Part shown: in pieces, positions 9,516 to 19,814 of the stretch
Layout: every line of letters starts with the position of its first letter
Numbering within the stretch: position 1 is the stretch's first letter
Assembly: GCA_022606425.2 (NCBI GenBank)
Contig: JAHDVF020001348.1
Coordinates: forward strand, 739,001 to 803,000
Direction of reading: 5' to 3'
Length of the DNA stretch: 64,000 bases
From: Lepidostoma basale
Lineage: Eukaryota; Arthropoda; Insecta; Trichoptera; Lepidostomatidae
The notes under the pieces: generated by a model
Told to the model about the DNA's origin: nothing
The model's input: the letters and a program-made list of their open reading frames with translations, nothing else
Database searches by the model: none
Made by a program: the position numbers and the translations under genes

Positions 9516-9949
9516 GTATATATTCGATAAAATTTATAAAATATTTTAGGATCAGTATAGAATACTATATTGATGACTATTTTCAATTTGCAATAAATTA
9601 AACATACCTAACATATTTAACAAAGTGAAAAGAAAGATTTTCCGATCGACTTTTCTAGAAAAATGTAGAAATATAATTCTTTTCGCGTTATACTTAACGT
9701 CTTCATAAAAGTGTCATCATTAAATCTTAATGAAATAATCCACCTTGATATTTCCAGGCTCTGTTCCCAGCATCATAAACTTTCAACGTTATGAAAGCGC
9801 TAAAAACTCAAGTTCATACATTCAAGGTTCGTTCATACATTCAAGCTTTCGGATTTGCTAAACTTGGAAAGTTTCCCTAGCAAATTAATCAGTTTTGCTT
9901 ATTAAAACAAATTGGCATTTGGTTCATTCCCTGTCTCTAATATGTATAT
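9516..9949. other. Unassigned AT-rich stretch
   Basis: Nothing recognised. A short repeated word, GTTCATACATTCAAG, occurs twice near 9810-9845. Confidence 0.4.
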
Positions 9950-10165
9950 AAATAGGCAAAAAAATACGAATGTCGTCAAGAAAGCGTAGTACGGGAATAT
10001 TTTGAATATAAGAGAGCGATAGAAGAATACTTCGATTCTTATCGACAGTTATTCGAAATGCACACGATGTTCAGCAGCAACTATGCTCTTCCCACCGGTG
10101 TCACAGAAAGGAGGTTGGTTCTGGCGGCCGGTAGGTAAAACAATCTATGATGTCGCTGTCAGTGA
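9950..10165 (+). repeat. Unclassified coding repeat U1
   Basis: One frame reads CRQESVVREYFEYKRAIEEY, continues FDSYRQLFEMHTM, then LPTGVTERRLVLAAGR, then a stop. The last part matches TGVTRGRLVLAAGRQNNL at about 33310-33365, and the first matches the minus strand at 2960-3085. The conserved peptide argues for a former protein-coding mobile element. I do not know its family. Confidence 0.5.
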
Positions 10166-10704
10166 GGACTCTATATCACAGAACCACTTTCGAGTCTGCT
10201 CCAAACCAATGCGTTGTATGCAATATTATAAAGAGTTAATAATATAATGATAATGAAATAATGGAATAAAAAAAATACCATTATACTCGTAATTTCATTT
10301 TCTCCAAACGGTTGTTAAGACCTTTTTTTTAAGTTATGCTCGTTCAGATGGAAAACATCGATTTAAAAAAAAACATTTATTATACTTACAGTCGCAAATC
10401 TGGTACAAAGCCACGCTTTGAGCGTAGTTGGTGCGATAAGCAGAAAAGTAGGAAAATTGGCTCTCGGTGTGTCTTTTGCAAAACATAGGGGTATTGAGTG
10501 TCTTGTATATTTGTATACTTGTTCTTCCAGATGGTATTTTTTAAGCATCTGGATATGGAAGCGGCTTTTTAAGTTTATTACTTTTTTTAACACTTCGCCC
10601 TAGACTCTAGGGCCTAGAGTTATAATAATAACTATATTACTTTTAGCTCAAAGAATATATATATTTAACATCTTACCGTAAACTCTTCTGTTCGTTTGTC
10701 GATT
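10166..10704. other. Unassigned stretch before the long RTE-A copy
   Basis: No family recognised. It contains TACTCGTA at 10284-10291, one of the recurrent octamers described in the findings. Confidence 0.4.
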
Positions 10705-11862
10705 AGCAAAAAGCATATGATCGCGTAGATAGAGGTAAACTGTGGGAAATATTGTCGGAATATGGAATAAACACAAAACTGATCACGGCAATTACATCGC
10801 TGTACACAGAAAGCACTGCTAGTGTCAGAGTAAATGGGGATCTTACAGCCTGGTTTGATATCAATAAAGGTGTCAAACAGGGGTGTGTAATGTCTCCATG
10901 GTTGTTTAATCTATATATGGACAAGTGTATGAAAGAGCTGAAAGGGTTGGAAGCAGGTGCAAAAATGGAAGGTGTGTCAGTAAGCTGTTTGTTGTACGAG
11001 TATGCGGACGACGCTGTGCTACTTGCAGACAACGAGCATGAACTGCAAGCCCTGGTGTCTAGTATGTACGAGTATGAGGTATGCAAGCGATACGATTTGA
11101 TGATGAATGTGAATAAGTCTAAGGTAATGATTTTCGAAAAAGAAGGAAGCATGACAGTCTGCAACATTAGTGTAAACGGTGAAAATCTGGAACAAGTAGA
11201 TGAATTTGTTTATTTAGGAAGTATGTTTACAAAGGATGGGAGGGTGGAGAAGGATATTGAAAGAAGGGTTGGGGCAGGCAACAGAATAAATGGTGCACTT
11301 AAAGTTGTCATCGCAAACAAAAGCCTATCCAAAAAAGCTAAGATGGCAGTGCACAATGGTGTTCTTGTGCCGACCCTTATGTATGGAAGTGAAGCATGGA
11401 ACTGGCAAAAGAAGGATGAAAGTAGAATAAATGCAGTAGAAATGAGATCACTAAGACGAATGTGTGCCAAATCTGTATATGATAGAGTGACAAATGCAAG
11501 TATAAGAAGTGAATGTGGTGCGAATGAAAGTGTTATGAACAAAATAAGGAAAGGGTCATTAAGATGGTTTGGACACATGGAAAGAATGAGTGAAGACAGA
11601 ATGGTAAAGAAGGTATATGTAAACGGCGTGAACGGATCTAGAAATAGAGGAAGGCCGAGGAAAACGTGGCACGATCAAATCAATCAAATATTAAATGTCG
11701 GTCACGTGAGGAGTCGGAGAAATCGATGTGCGTGCATGATAAGATGTATGAATGTAGAGGAAGCGAGAGACGTATGTCAGGACAGAACAGTGTGGCGTTC
11801 CATTCTTTCTGCCTACCCCTACGGGGAGACGGCGTGATGGTAAGTTAGTTAATTAGTTATCT
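10705..11862 (+). mobile_element. RTE-A LINE, longest and best-preserved copy
   Basis: A 5'-truncated element running from RT motif A-proximal QKAYDRVDRGKLWE to a degenerate GTTA tail. It lacks the apurinic-like endonuclease and the RT fingers, so it cannot move on its own. It is the reference for interpreting the shorter copies. A stop precedes QKAYDRV at the 5' edge. No clear target-site duplication was found. Confidence 0.92.
10752..11837 (+). CDS. RTE-A reverse transcriptase, partial 361-codon open frame
   Basis: The frame covers RT palm motif B (GVKQGCVMSPWLFNLYMD, residues 40-57), motif C (YADDAVLLA, 84-92, with both catalytic aspartates) and motif D/E (NKSKVMIF, 121-128; FVYLGSMFT, 152-160). 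The C-terminal region follows: YGSEAWNWQ (211-219), NAVEMRSLRRMC (227-238), SLRWFGHMERM (269-279), GRPRKTWHDQIN (300-311) and the terminal SAYPYGETA. The protein would copy element RNA at a nicked target; the N-terminal endonuclease is absent. Two extra residue pairs, LLY-EY-ADD and SSMYEY-EV, come from 6-bp CGAGTA insertions that keep the frame. The chosen start is simply the first methionine in the open frame; translation really began upstream in the intact element. No frameshift or stop over 1086 bp suggests a fairly young insertion. Confidence 0.9.
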   Translation: MSEYGINTKLITAITSLYTESTASVRVNGDLTAWFDINKGVKQGCVMSPWLFNLYMDKCMKELKGLEAGAKMEGVSVSCLLYEYADDAVLLADNEHELQALVSSMYEYEVCKRYDLMMNVNKSKVMIFEKEGSMTVCNISVNGENLEQVDEFVYLGSMFTKDGRVEKDIERRVGAGNRINGALKVVIANKSLSKKAKMAVHNGVLVPTLMYGSEAWNWQKKDESRINAVEMRSLRRMCAKSVYDRVTNASIRSECGANESVMNKIRKGSLRWFGHMERMSEDRMVKKVYVNGVNGSRNRGRPRKTWHDQINQILNVGHVRSRRNRCACMIRCMNVEEARDVCQDRTVWRSILSAYPYGETA

Positions 11863-12221
11863 TAGCATATTTAGATTGTTTTTAGACATGAACAAAACGC
11901 TGGGGAATGTTTTTAGTTTATTTTCAGTGTCACGGCATTGTTTGAAGTTAAAATTTACGGTTTTGATGAAAACACGCGCAGAGATGGCGTCTCAATACGA
12001 TAAAATGGTAGCGGATTTCGGAGCACGATTTTCATCCTCGTAAATTCGTGTTTTTATGTAAGATTGTCCGCTTTATCAATGCGAACTTTGAATATTCATA
12101 CTTAATGAATTATCCTTCGGACTTTGTAATTTTCATAAATAAAACCCATGTTGTTTACTTCGTTGATTTTAATAATTTATATTTGAAATTGATCACTAAT
12201 TTACCCACAATACAATTTATA
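11863..12221. other. Unassigned stretch between two RTE-A pieces
   Basis: No repeat or exon recognised; several in-frame stops on both strands. Confidence 0.4.
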
Positions 12222-12443
12222 CAAAGTATGAAAGAGCTGAAAGGGTTGGATGTAGGTGCCAAAATGAGCGGAGTGTATGCGGATGACGCTGTCCTACTTG
12301 AAGACAACGAGCATGAACTGCAAGTCCTGGTGAATAGTATGTATGAAGTATGCATGCGAAATGATCTGATGATGAATGTGAATAAGTCCAAGGTAATAAT
12401 TTTTGGAAAATACGATATCATGACAGTTTGCAACATTATATAG
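12222..12443 (+). mobile_element. RTE-A LINE, RT palm fragment
   Basis: Encodes MKELKGLDVGAKMSG, then VYADDAVLLEDNEHELQVL, then MYEVCMRNDLMMNVNKSKV. The VSCLLYE segment before YADD is deleted in frame, leaving GVYADD. It has no CGAGTA insertion after SMY, unlike the long copy. Both ends are truncated. Confidence 0.85.
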
Positions 12444-13078
12444 GTGTTATTGTATAGCAAGTAAGTGACATCTGTCGACTCGCTAAGGCATTATCAATTT
12501 TGAATGGAAAAAAAAACTACTAGAAAAACTGAGGCTCACATCCATATTGACTATTCGACTTTTAACATATAAATGAAAAAATGTTAGGATACAAAATGAG
12601 TTCATCAAATTTTTACACAAGAGCCATCTAAAACGCTTGTTATCTGGTTATAAATTGAAACATATTTATGACTTTTTATTTTCCAAAGCACAAACGCATT
12701 TGACCATCTATTTTTTGGTTTACAATGTTATTCGCCAGCCACTTTGTAATAAACTGAAATTAACAATTGTATTGAATTCAAACATCGATTCTTAAATAAA
12801 CACCAGAAGTAATGTTTTTCTAAAAGCACTCAATACATTGGTTCACCTATGATGTTGAATAATTACCCCATTAAGCAAATTCAACCTTGAGGAGGATAAC
12901 AAACTGCGTGAAAGCTTCGAAGTAATCGGCCAAAACATCAATATGCCAGATACAACTTAAAAGCACAAACCACTCGCTCATTTCAGTGGGTCAGAAGTAA
13001 ATCTGAGTAACCCCATATTTTATACATGTATGTTTTTCAATAATGTAACAGTTTTTTAGATTGGTTCGTTTTGTCGTA
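12444..13078. other. Unassigned AT-rich stretch
   Basis: Nothing recognised on either strand. Confidence 0.4.
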
Positions 13079-13112
13079 ATCTTCTTCTTCTTATAGTGCC
13101 GTGTCAGGTCTT
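13079..13112 (-). mobile_element. RTE-B LINE, 3' terminus scrap
   Basis: About 34 bp whose reverse complement reads GACCTGACACGGCAC then (GAA)n, the same end as the copy finishing at 14211. Confidence 0.6.
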
Positions 13113-13144
13113 CTCATGTTTTTTCGACACAGTGTTTTTTTTTC

Positions 13145-13330
13145 CTTGTATACAACAGGTCGTTTGAACCCAATTTCTGTATACAATTTATTTTCGCTAT
13201 TATATTGATTCTCTTGACATGTGATAGTTAGCCAATCTATCGCCATTTTATTGTCACGTGAATTCTACACCAGACCAAAGACAGTGTGACAATATCGCGA
13301 AGTCAGAACTCTTACCACTCTGCCACGAAG
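13145..13330 (-). mobile_element. tRNA-derived SINE
   Basis: The minus strand begins with the tRNA-like head CCTTCGTGGCAGAGTGG (A box), followed by a partly deleted B-box region. The body then has TTTGGTCTGGTGTAGAATTC and the ATGGCGATAGATTGGC segment shared by all family members here. The tail reaches a GTATACAA word shared with the copy at 62065-62285. Confidence 0.75.
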
Positions 13331-13671
13331 GTTGTCCTCATTTCCTGGGACGTGTTAATAGGGTGGTTTCCCTTTTCCTTCTCCAGGGTTTTTCAATACG
13401 GTTGACCTTCTGCTGGTAGATCTCGTTTTTCTGACGCCCAAGACACGCCATTCGCCCTCTCCCTGTCTGGTATGACCCTAGTGGTAAGGTCAGTGATCAA
13501 ATTGCCCGGGACTCGCAGGATCACGTGGACCACTCTAAGATGCCAGTGAGTCAGACTTACTGGAAGTCTTGCTGTTGCTATTCAAGGTGGCATTTCACGG
13601 CATTTTATAGGCACATACCTTCTAGCAGAGTATGATTCACCGTGGCACTTCCAGTCTACCAACTGAAGTGT
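13331..13671. other. Unassigned, GC-richer segment
   Basis: Richer in GC than the surroundings and probably repeat-derived, but not matched to any family in the window. No supported gene. Confidence 0.35.
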
Positions 13672-13704
13672 CTTATTAAATGCAGCATTGCTGCATTTAA
13701 TAAG
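13672..13704. repeat. 16-bp perfect palindrome at the RTE-B 5' junction
   Basis: CTTATTAAATGCAGCA, a single T, then its exact complement. The right arm is the natural RTE-B text for AAFNKM; the left arm is an inverted copy of it. Confidence 0.95.
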
Positions 13705-14211
13705 ATGAGACCCTTCTTCTGTGACGATAATTTAAATCTTAAACTTCGACAAAGAATGATAAAAGCTTACATATGGTCAGCTCTATTATACGGAAGTGAA
13801 ACATGGACTCTAAAAGTGAACGTAATGAATCGGTTAGAAGCATTCGAAATGTGGATACACAGAAGAATGCTTCGTATACCTTGGACCGAAAAGGTCAGTA
13901 ACGTCGAAGTACTTAGGAGAGCCGGAGCCAAGAGAGAGCTGTTGTCGAATGTCAAAGTGAAAAAGGTCTCATATTTGGGTCACGTGCTGCGTGGAGAAAA
14001 GTACCGCCTCCTCCGAATTATATTGGAGGGCAAGATAGAGGGAAGACGGGGAGTTGGCAGAAAACAGATGTCCTGGCTGCGCAACATTAGAGAGTGGACC
14101 GGAATGAGGACGGTGGATGACCTGTTTCGGGCAGCGCAGGACAGGGAGGTTTTCGCCGGAGTGATCGCCAACGTCGGGGGGACCTGACACGGCACAGGAA
14201 GAAGAAGAACT
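13689..14211 (+). mobile_element. RTE-B LINE, 3' part with 181-codon open frame
   Basis: Open frame 13642-14187 with RTE-B sequence from about residue 17: AAFNKMRPFFCDD, RQRMIKAYIWSALLYGSETW, LEAFEMWIHRRMLRI, VSYLGHVLRGEKY, EGKIEGRRGVGRKQ, SWLRNIREWTGM, LFRAAQDREVFAGVI and IANVGGT. The tail is CACGGCACAG then (GAA)n. GC content is higher than in RTE-A copies and no stop interrupts it, suggesting recent insertion. The RT palm and endonuclease are missing. Confidence 0.9.
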
Positions 14212-14254
14212 GAAGTGTAATTAGGCAGGAAATGTCACCATACAGGGTTTAGAT

Positions 14255-14725
14255 CAATGATTCTTAACCGGGGCGCCAGCGCCCCTTTGTGGGCGTTTTG
14301 GAGGTCTGGCGGGGCGTTATTAAATTTTTAGCATGTAGGGGGCGCTGCAGAAGTTCGAGTTGGCATTGCGTCAATATAGAAAAATAAGCTCATTCACGAG
14401 CTATGCACGCTGATACGCTTTTACACTTTCTTTAGGAGCTTTGATTTTGTAAGTTCAGTTAAATATACAACCCTTTCACGCTCAAAATATTTAACTTGGG
14501 CATAAGACTCAATATCATTATCTTCATATAAAATATCGCCTATAATTACAAGTTTTGTGACGTCCGAGGCTTTTATTTATTTTTAGTAGGAAATCCTTTG
14601 CATAAAATATATAACTATATATTTTTTTAATTTTAAATTTCGTTTTTTTGAAGGGGGGGGGGGGGGGCTGGAAAATTTTACTGTGGTAAATGGGGGGATT
14701 CTTTCAATACGGTTTAGAAACACTG
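14255..14725. mobile_element. hAT-type non-autonomous transposon, perfect 8-bp duplication
   Basis: The ends read CAATGATTCTTAACCGGGG and, reversed, CAGTGTTTCTAAACCG. Exact 8-bp repeats GTTTAGAT flank it at 14247-14254 and 14726-14733 and fit the hAT target pattern nTnnnnAn. The 471-bp body has no transposase. It contains a pure run of about 16 G near 14655. Confidence 0.9.
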
Positions 14726-14733
14726 GTTTAGAT

Positions 14734-15838
14734 GAATGGGCACCAAGAGTCTGATCATGGATATCATGGGAAGGAAAGAAAGGCATTGGTCGACCCCAAA
14801 AATATGGGCTGACGACATGACGACACGACAGTCAGGGGAAGAAGCTTTTTTTAATTTACGTTTCTCTTACTCTCCTTACAAAGAAAATTCTTGTGTTAAG
14901 GAGAGGAGTATCTTCCAGATATTTCTTAAATGGCACAAAAACATTTCACCAAAGAGTTCAGTTTTTAAGTTTTTCATTGAATGTTTATATTTCTTATAGA
15001 ATGAGACCTGAGACCTAGTTTCTGGGAGGGCATTAAATCATTTTTGTCCATTAAACTCAAAATTATGCTGAGATGGATGAGAATCGTGGAGAATAGAGGA
15101 AAATGGAGACTGTTTGAAAAGATCCAGCACTGGAGAGATGGCCAAGAATGATGATGGCCATCATGATGAAGCTTGGGTCCAAGCGAAACTAGTTGGCTTC
15201 AAATATAAATACCATACCGTGGTTATTTATTAATTCATGGATTTACGAGTATTCAGAGAGAATAATTAAGAGTAATGGGGAACAATATGTATAGCTCGTA
15301 CAATATTGAATCGAAATGAGCATTTTATCTCAAAAATAATAATAATTAGCCATAGATTGATATATCAAACCACGCAATTGTATTATCATACAATCAATTA
15401 AAAGTTATAAATCACTACTTTTGTTATAGTAAGCATACAAATTCCTTCATGCCAGGTCTTTAGTAACCCCATTTTCGACAATCACAACGATATGTCCTGT
15501 TATTTGGAGAAGTTATTACCTCCTTTGTTCTATTGTCCCAAAACCTTGTAAATATCAAACTCACGTAGACTACAATAGCTATAGAATCGCAATTTTAGAT
15601 TAATTATTTATCTTTACGATGTTTTTCGATTACTGTTTACAAATTGGCAAAACTTTTCTCATCATTTTGCAATAAGCTTGTTTGCAGCCACCGTGACGCA
15701 ATTTCTGCGAAACTTATAGATTTTTTTAATGAAAAATAATGAAACTCTTGTTTGATACAGAATATTCTAAGCGTTTATGGATCCAAGCTAAATACGAGTA
15801 TCTACCTAATGTTTATATAACGTCAAATAATACGACGA
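14734..15838. other. Unassigned AT-rich stretch, about 1.1 kb
   Basis: No family recognised. Contains two TACGAGTA octamers (15244-15251 and 15793-15800). The frame 14736-14999 shows nothing I know. Confidence 0.4.
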
Positions 15839-15854
15839 CTCTAAAATGGCTCTA

Positions 15855-16085
15855 AAATGGCGACTCTAAAATGGCAATGGGCAGGTCACGTAGCCAGAAG
15901 CTCAGATTAAAAATGGATAAGAAGACTGCTGACTTAGAGGGCGACCGCAACTACGGTGGAAGGATGATCTGAACAGACACGTCGGAATAACCTGGATGCA
16001 GTCTACACAGAACAGAGTGGCATGGAAGCGAATGGAGGAGGCCTTTGTCCAGGAGTGGACGGGAATAGGCTGAGGAAGAAGAAGA
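15855..16085 (+). mobile_element. RTE-C LINE, 3' part with (GAA)n tail
   Basis: Encodes ATLKWQWAGHVA in pieces, then WKDDLN/RHVGITWMQS and EEAFVQEWTGIG before a (GAAGAA)n tail. The segment WRPWTAKRSAGRPQLR is partly deleted compared with 48627-49014. Just upstream the phrase CTCTAAAATGGC appears three times (15839-15875), a micro-duplication at the 5' junction. Confidence 0.75.
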
Positions 16086-16104
16086 ATAATAATAAAACCA
16101 TCCA

Positions 16105-16400
16105 TAACCATGACGCCGTTTCTCCGGAGGGGATGGATCGCCATTCTGCTCTGTCCTGACAAACCTCCCTAGATTGCTCTACATTCACACATCTTAACAT
16201 ACATGCTCGTCGATTTTTCCGACTTCGAATGTGGCCGACTTTCAGTATTTGATTAATTTGGACAAGCTATGCTTTCCTTGGTCTTTCGCGGCTTCTCTTT
16301 CCACTTACACTGCTTGTATACAACATTTTAACCATTATTCTCTCGTCTATTCGTTTCATATATCCAAACAATTTCTCTTTTTCATGATTTTACTTGTGAT
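16105..16400 (-). mobile_element. RTE-A LINE, diverged copy
   Basis: On the minus strand the text matches the VNVEQSREVCQDRAEW, RSIPS and FGHM regions in shifting frames. The 3' end is the GACGGCGTCATGG-like motif without a GTTA tail. It lies tail to tail with RTE-C at 16085. Confidence 0.7.
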
Positions 16401-16475
16401 GCTTATGATATATATCATATTGTAATTTAAAATTTCATAGTAAATAATTTTAAAAAAATGTATTTTTTTTAGGTG

Positions 16476-16560
16476 TATATTTAGTTAAAATCCACGGACG
16501 TTTGTGTCTTCGACCGGTTTCGGCAGCTCGCTGTCATCTTCTGGATTTTAACTAAATATA
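16476..16560. repeat. 19-bp perfect inverted repeat with hammerhead-like loop
   Basis: TATATTTAGTTAAAATCCA at 16476-16494 is the exact complement of 16542-16560. The 47-nt loop, read on the minus strand, holds GAAGATGACAGC, GCTGCCGAAACCGGTC. This resembles the Penelope-type hammerhead-like words at 38615-38660 and 61415-61460, but the first core box is not intact. Confidence 0.65.
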
Positions 16561-17160
16561 CTTCTTTAAAAGATTTTTTTATATTTTTTATTATTTTATT
16601 TTCATTATTCATTGTAGTTAGAATCCTTTGGTATAGAATAATAGATAATATTATTATTATTATTCTTTAACAATACTTTCCAAGTAACAATTTCCCGTTT
16701 TTTCTCTTGCCCTTTAATTATTGTTAACAAAGTATTAAGCCACATCAATTTCCTTAGTTCCGAATTCTACTCAATTAGCTCCGGTATATACACAGCGACT
16801 CGTTTGATTCTCACTACATTTGATAATGCTTTACCATGGAGAAACATGCCATTCTCAGTAAATAAAATAATTCATTTGTAGGCTTTCATTCGTAATTATT
16901 ATTCTATGCACATTAAAGAAAAACCAGCATGCCTACATTAGAAGATTGATTTTTTGTCTTCGTACCAATGACAAGTTTTTAATTCTTCTCTTTGCCTTGC
17001 AATTATGGTGAAAGGTTTAACCGACTTTTTCCCGTTTCCAGGAGCAATTATGTTATTTGTTCTAAAACGAGAAGATTTAAAATATATATCCCAGCTTCCC
17101 TTGTAGGAACATAGTTAATTATTGCAACGAATGTACAAAGGTAATTTCACATATCAACTT
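16561..17160. other. Unassigned AT-rich stretch
   Basis: No repeat family placed, apart from a weak match to MITE P near 16835-16865. Confidence 0.4.
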
Positions 17161-17164
17161 TCTT

Positions 17165-17615
17165 CCTATGATGAAGACGACCAGCCTTCTCTACATATTT
17201 TTGGTGGTCGACGGCCCTCTGGAATCTCGTGCATCACGATCTTAGGAATTCTCGCTGGATCCATCCTCTCGCTGTGGTCTCTCCAGAATCGTGTTCTCTT
17301 TCTTCTTCTTCTTCTTTTTGTCCTGTCACACCTCCGTGGTGCATATGGCCTCAAGGAACCTTCTCCACCCGACTCTATCGCATGCCTGATGCCTAACATA
17401 TCCCAAGTGAGGCCTGCTGCCTAAACTTCGTCCTGCAGGGTTCTTCTACAGATGGCTCTAGGTCTGCCTCGCTTCCTCTTTCCCCCATAGGGGACTAGTC
17501 TAGTGCACCCTGAGCGATGCAGGCTGGGTTCCGTCTCAGAGTGTGACCGATCCACTGCCATTTGCGTCTAGCGACTTGTTCTCTAATTGGCTTTTCGACT
17601 GCCATGGTCCAGAGA
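17165..17615 (-). mobile_element. Two RTE-like LINE 3' ends, families D and E
   Basis: Minus strand. The part at about 17310-17615 reads MAVEKPIREQVARRKWQWIG, HTLRRNP, then RHAIESGGEGSLRP and a (AAG)n run, an RTE C-terminus and tail. Immediately after it, at 17165-17285, SERMDPARIPKIVMHEIPEG and RRPP belong to a second RTE-like C-terminus. The two 3' ends abut; either one inserted into the tail of the other or this is a rearrangement. Confidence 0.65.
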
Positions 17616-17803
17616 ACAACATTTTTTCCTGAAATTAGTGAATGGACCGACTCAAGAATGCGAGGAAATTGTTTTAAACTGCTAAGAATAGAGTGATTAT
17701 TCTATGTAATTCATAACATGAGAGAAACGTGCAAGAATATGGAAAGAATCATAGTTATGCGATATAATGTGAATAAATTGAAAACATCAGAGCTATATTA
17801 TAA

Positions 17804-18357
17804 ACTAACTAATTAACTAACCATCACGCCGTCTCCCCGAAGGCGTAGGCAGAAAGAATGGACTGCCACACTTTTCTTTCCTGACATATTTCTCTCGATT
17901 CTTCAACATTCATACATCGTGTCATGCACGCGCGTCGATTTCTCTGACTCCTCACATGGCCGACACTCAATATTTGATTTATTTTATCGTGCCACGTTTT
18001 CCTCGGTCTTCCTCTATTTCTGGTTCCATTTACATCATTAACATATAATTTTTTTACTTGTTTTTTATTTGTCCAAACCATCTTAATGATCCTTTCATTA
18101 TTTTGTTCATGACACCATCATTCGCACCGCATTCATTTTTTATATTTTCATTCGACACTCTATCGTACACAGAGTATACCCACATTCGTCTAAGAGATCT
18201 CATTTCTACTGCATTTATTCTACTTTCATCCTTCTTTTGCCAGTTCCATGCTTCGCTTCCATACATAAGGGTCGGTAGAAGAACATCATTGTGCACTGCC
18301 ATTCTAGCTTTTTTGATAGGTTTTTGTTTGCGATGACAACTTTAAGTACACCATTCA
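17804..18357 (-). mobile_element. RTE-A LINE with 11-bp target-site duplication
   Basis: Exact 11-bp repeats CTATATTATAA flank it at 17793-17803 and 18358-18368. On the minus strand it runs from NGALKVVI through LLPTLMYGSEAWNWQKKDES, NAVEMRSLRRMW and GRPRKTWHDKINQILSVGHV to SAYAFGETA and a (GTTA)n tail. A small deletion joins FGQ to KKQVKKL, shifting the frame near 18060. A clean example of 5' truncation and target-primed insertion. Confidence 0.92.
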
Positions 18358-18644
18358 CTATATTATAATATTAGCGTAGAAAGTTAAAGGTCTTTATTTC
18401 TATAATATCAAAAACTTTTCTTTTGTATAAATACGTTAACATTACGGTTTAAAAGTAACCACACCAACATCCTGCTTGCGGTATAGCATCATCAAGCAAA
18501 CGTGAATATAACTATAGTGTAAACTTTTTTTTATCGTGACTATACATATATTTATAAATATGAACACGTCTAAATTACGCACGCCATTAAACTAAATAAA
18601 TATCCAAACGCTGATTACATGTAATTTTTTTGTTATCGTGTGCT

Positions 18645-18728
18645 GCATTCGCTTCTCAAATACCACAATCGACCGGTCCATAGTCGATCATTCTTCAAAG
18701 ATACACTCCGGACCGCACAGATCAAGCC
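18645..18728 (+). repeat. Repeat Q, diverged fragment
   Basis: The stretch with CACAATCGACC, CACTCCGGACCGCACAGATC matches the repeat at 25850-26095 (AAATCGATCC, ACACTCCGGGCCACACAAAT). No tail. Confidence 0.5.
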
Positions 18729-18734
18729 CTCACT

Positions 18735-19170
18735 TAAATCCGCTTCTTCTTCTTCTTCTTCAGCCTGTATTGACCGTCCACACCTGGACGAGGCCTCCTC
18801 TCGCATTTTCCATTCTCTTCTATCCTGAGCGATCCGCATCCAGGCACTTCCCACACTTCTCCGGAGATCGTCGCGCCAACGCAACTGTGGGCGCCCAACT
18901 CCACGCTTTGCCGTCCTTGGCCACCAGCACAGCAGTCGCCTTGTCCACTTTTCATCTGGATCGCGAGCGACATGTTCCGCCCATCGCCACTTGAGGGTTG
19001 CGGCCATCTTGATAACATCGGAAACCTTGTCCTAACTCTTATGTCCTCATTTCTGAGTCTGTCCCGTTAACTGATACCCAACATGGCTCTCTCCATTGCT
19101 CTCTGAGTGACTTTTAGCTTGTTGGCACTTTTTTGTGACATTGTGACTGTCTCAATACCATGAGTGAACA
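18735..19170 (-). mobile_element. RTE-C LINE, 3' part with 124-codon open frame
   Basis: The minus frame 18633-19007 encodes AATLKWRWAEHVARDPDEKW, RRLLCWWPRTAKRGVGRPQL, RWRDDLRRSVGSAWMRIAQD and a (GAA)n-encoded poly-Glu run. This is the GRP-RW module of RTE proteins. Upstream on the minus strand LKVTQRAMERAMLG-like text is frameshifted. Confidence 0.8.
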
Positions 19171-19189
19171 CTTAAATCATCACCATTAT

Positions 19190-19265
19190 AATAAGGTTCC
19201 CATCAAACGTAAGATGAATAACCACAAGAGTTGAAACTACATATGCTAGAAGATCCAAGTTCAAT
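19190..19265 (+). repeat. Repeat Q, 3' end fragment
   Basis: Matches the last 75 bp of repeat Q: GTTCCCATCAAACGTAAGA and GCTAGAAGATCCAAG. Confidence 0.55.
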
Positions 19266-19338
19266 TCTATTCGTTCCAAGACGTTTACAAGACATTTCCC
19301 TGATTTTAAATTGAAGCAATTTTCAACACCTTAAACAC

Positions 19339-19806
19339 ACCTTATGTATGAAAGCGAAGCATGGAACTGGCAAAAGAAGGATGAAAGTAGAATAAATGCA
19401 GTAGAAATGAGATCTCTTAGACGAATGTGTGGATACTCTGTGTATGATAGAGTGTCGAATGAAAATATAAGAAGTGAATGCGGTGCGAATGATGGTGTCA
19501 TGAACAAGATAATGAAAGAATCATTAAGGTGGTTTGAACATATGGAAAGAATGAATGGTAAAAAAATTATATGTTAATGATGTAAATGGAACCAGAAATA
19601 GAGGAAGACCGAGGAAAACGTGGCACGATAAAATAAATCAAATATTGAGTGTCGGCCATGTGAGGAGTCAGAGAAATCGACGCGCGTGCATGACTGAATG
19701 TTGAGGAAACGAGAAAAATATGTCAGGAAAGAAAAGTGTGGCAGTCCATTCTTACTGCCTACCCCTTCGGGGAGACGACGTGATGGTTAGTTAGTTAGTT
19801 AGTTAG
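19339..19806 (+). mobile_element. RTE-A LINE with 8-bp target-site duplication
   Basis: Flanked by TTAAACAC at 19331-19338 and 19807-19814. Begins in LMYESEAWNWQKKDES and runs through NAVEMRSLRRMCGYSVYDRV to a long (GTTA)n tail. A deletion joins MERMN to GKKIIC, and a 10-bp loss in the ACMTRC region breaks the frame. Otherwise very close to the consensus of the window. Confidence 0.92.
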
Positions 19807-19814
19807 TTAAACAC

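Noticed and set aside
10703..11167. 154-codon minus-strand frame
   Set aside because: It lies antisense to the RT frame, which carries the recognisable motifs; this is a shadow.
14645..14672. G-quadruplex regulatory element
   Set aside because: The G run is inside a hAT-type element with no nearby gene; there is no evidence of regulation.
18633..19007. Host gene with a poly-Glu C-terminus
   Set aside because: The Glu run is the (GAA)n tail of an RTE LINE.
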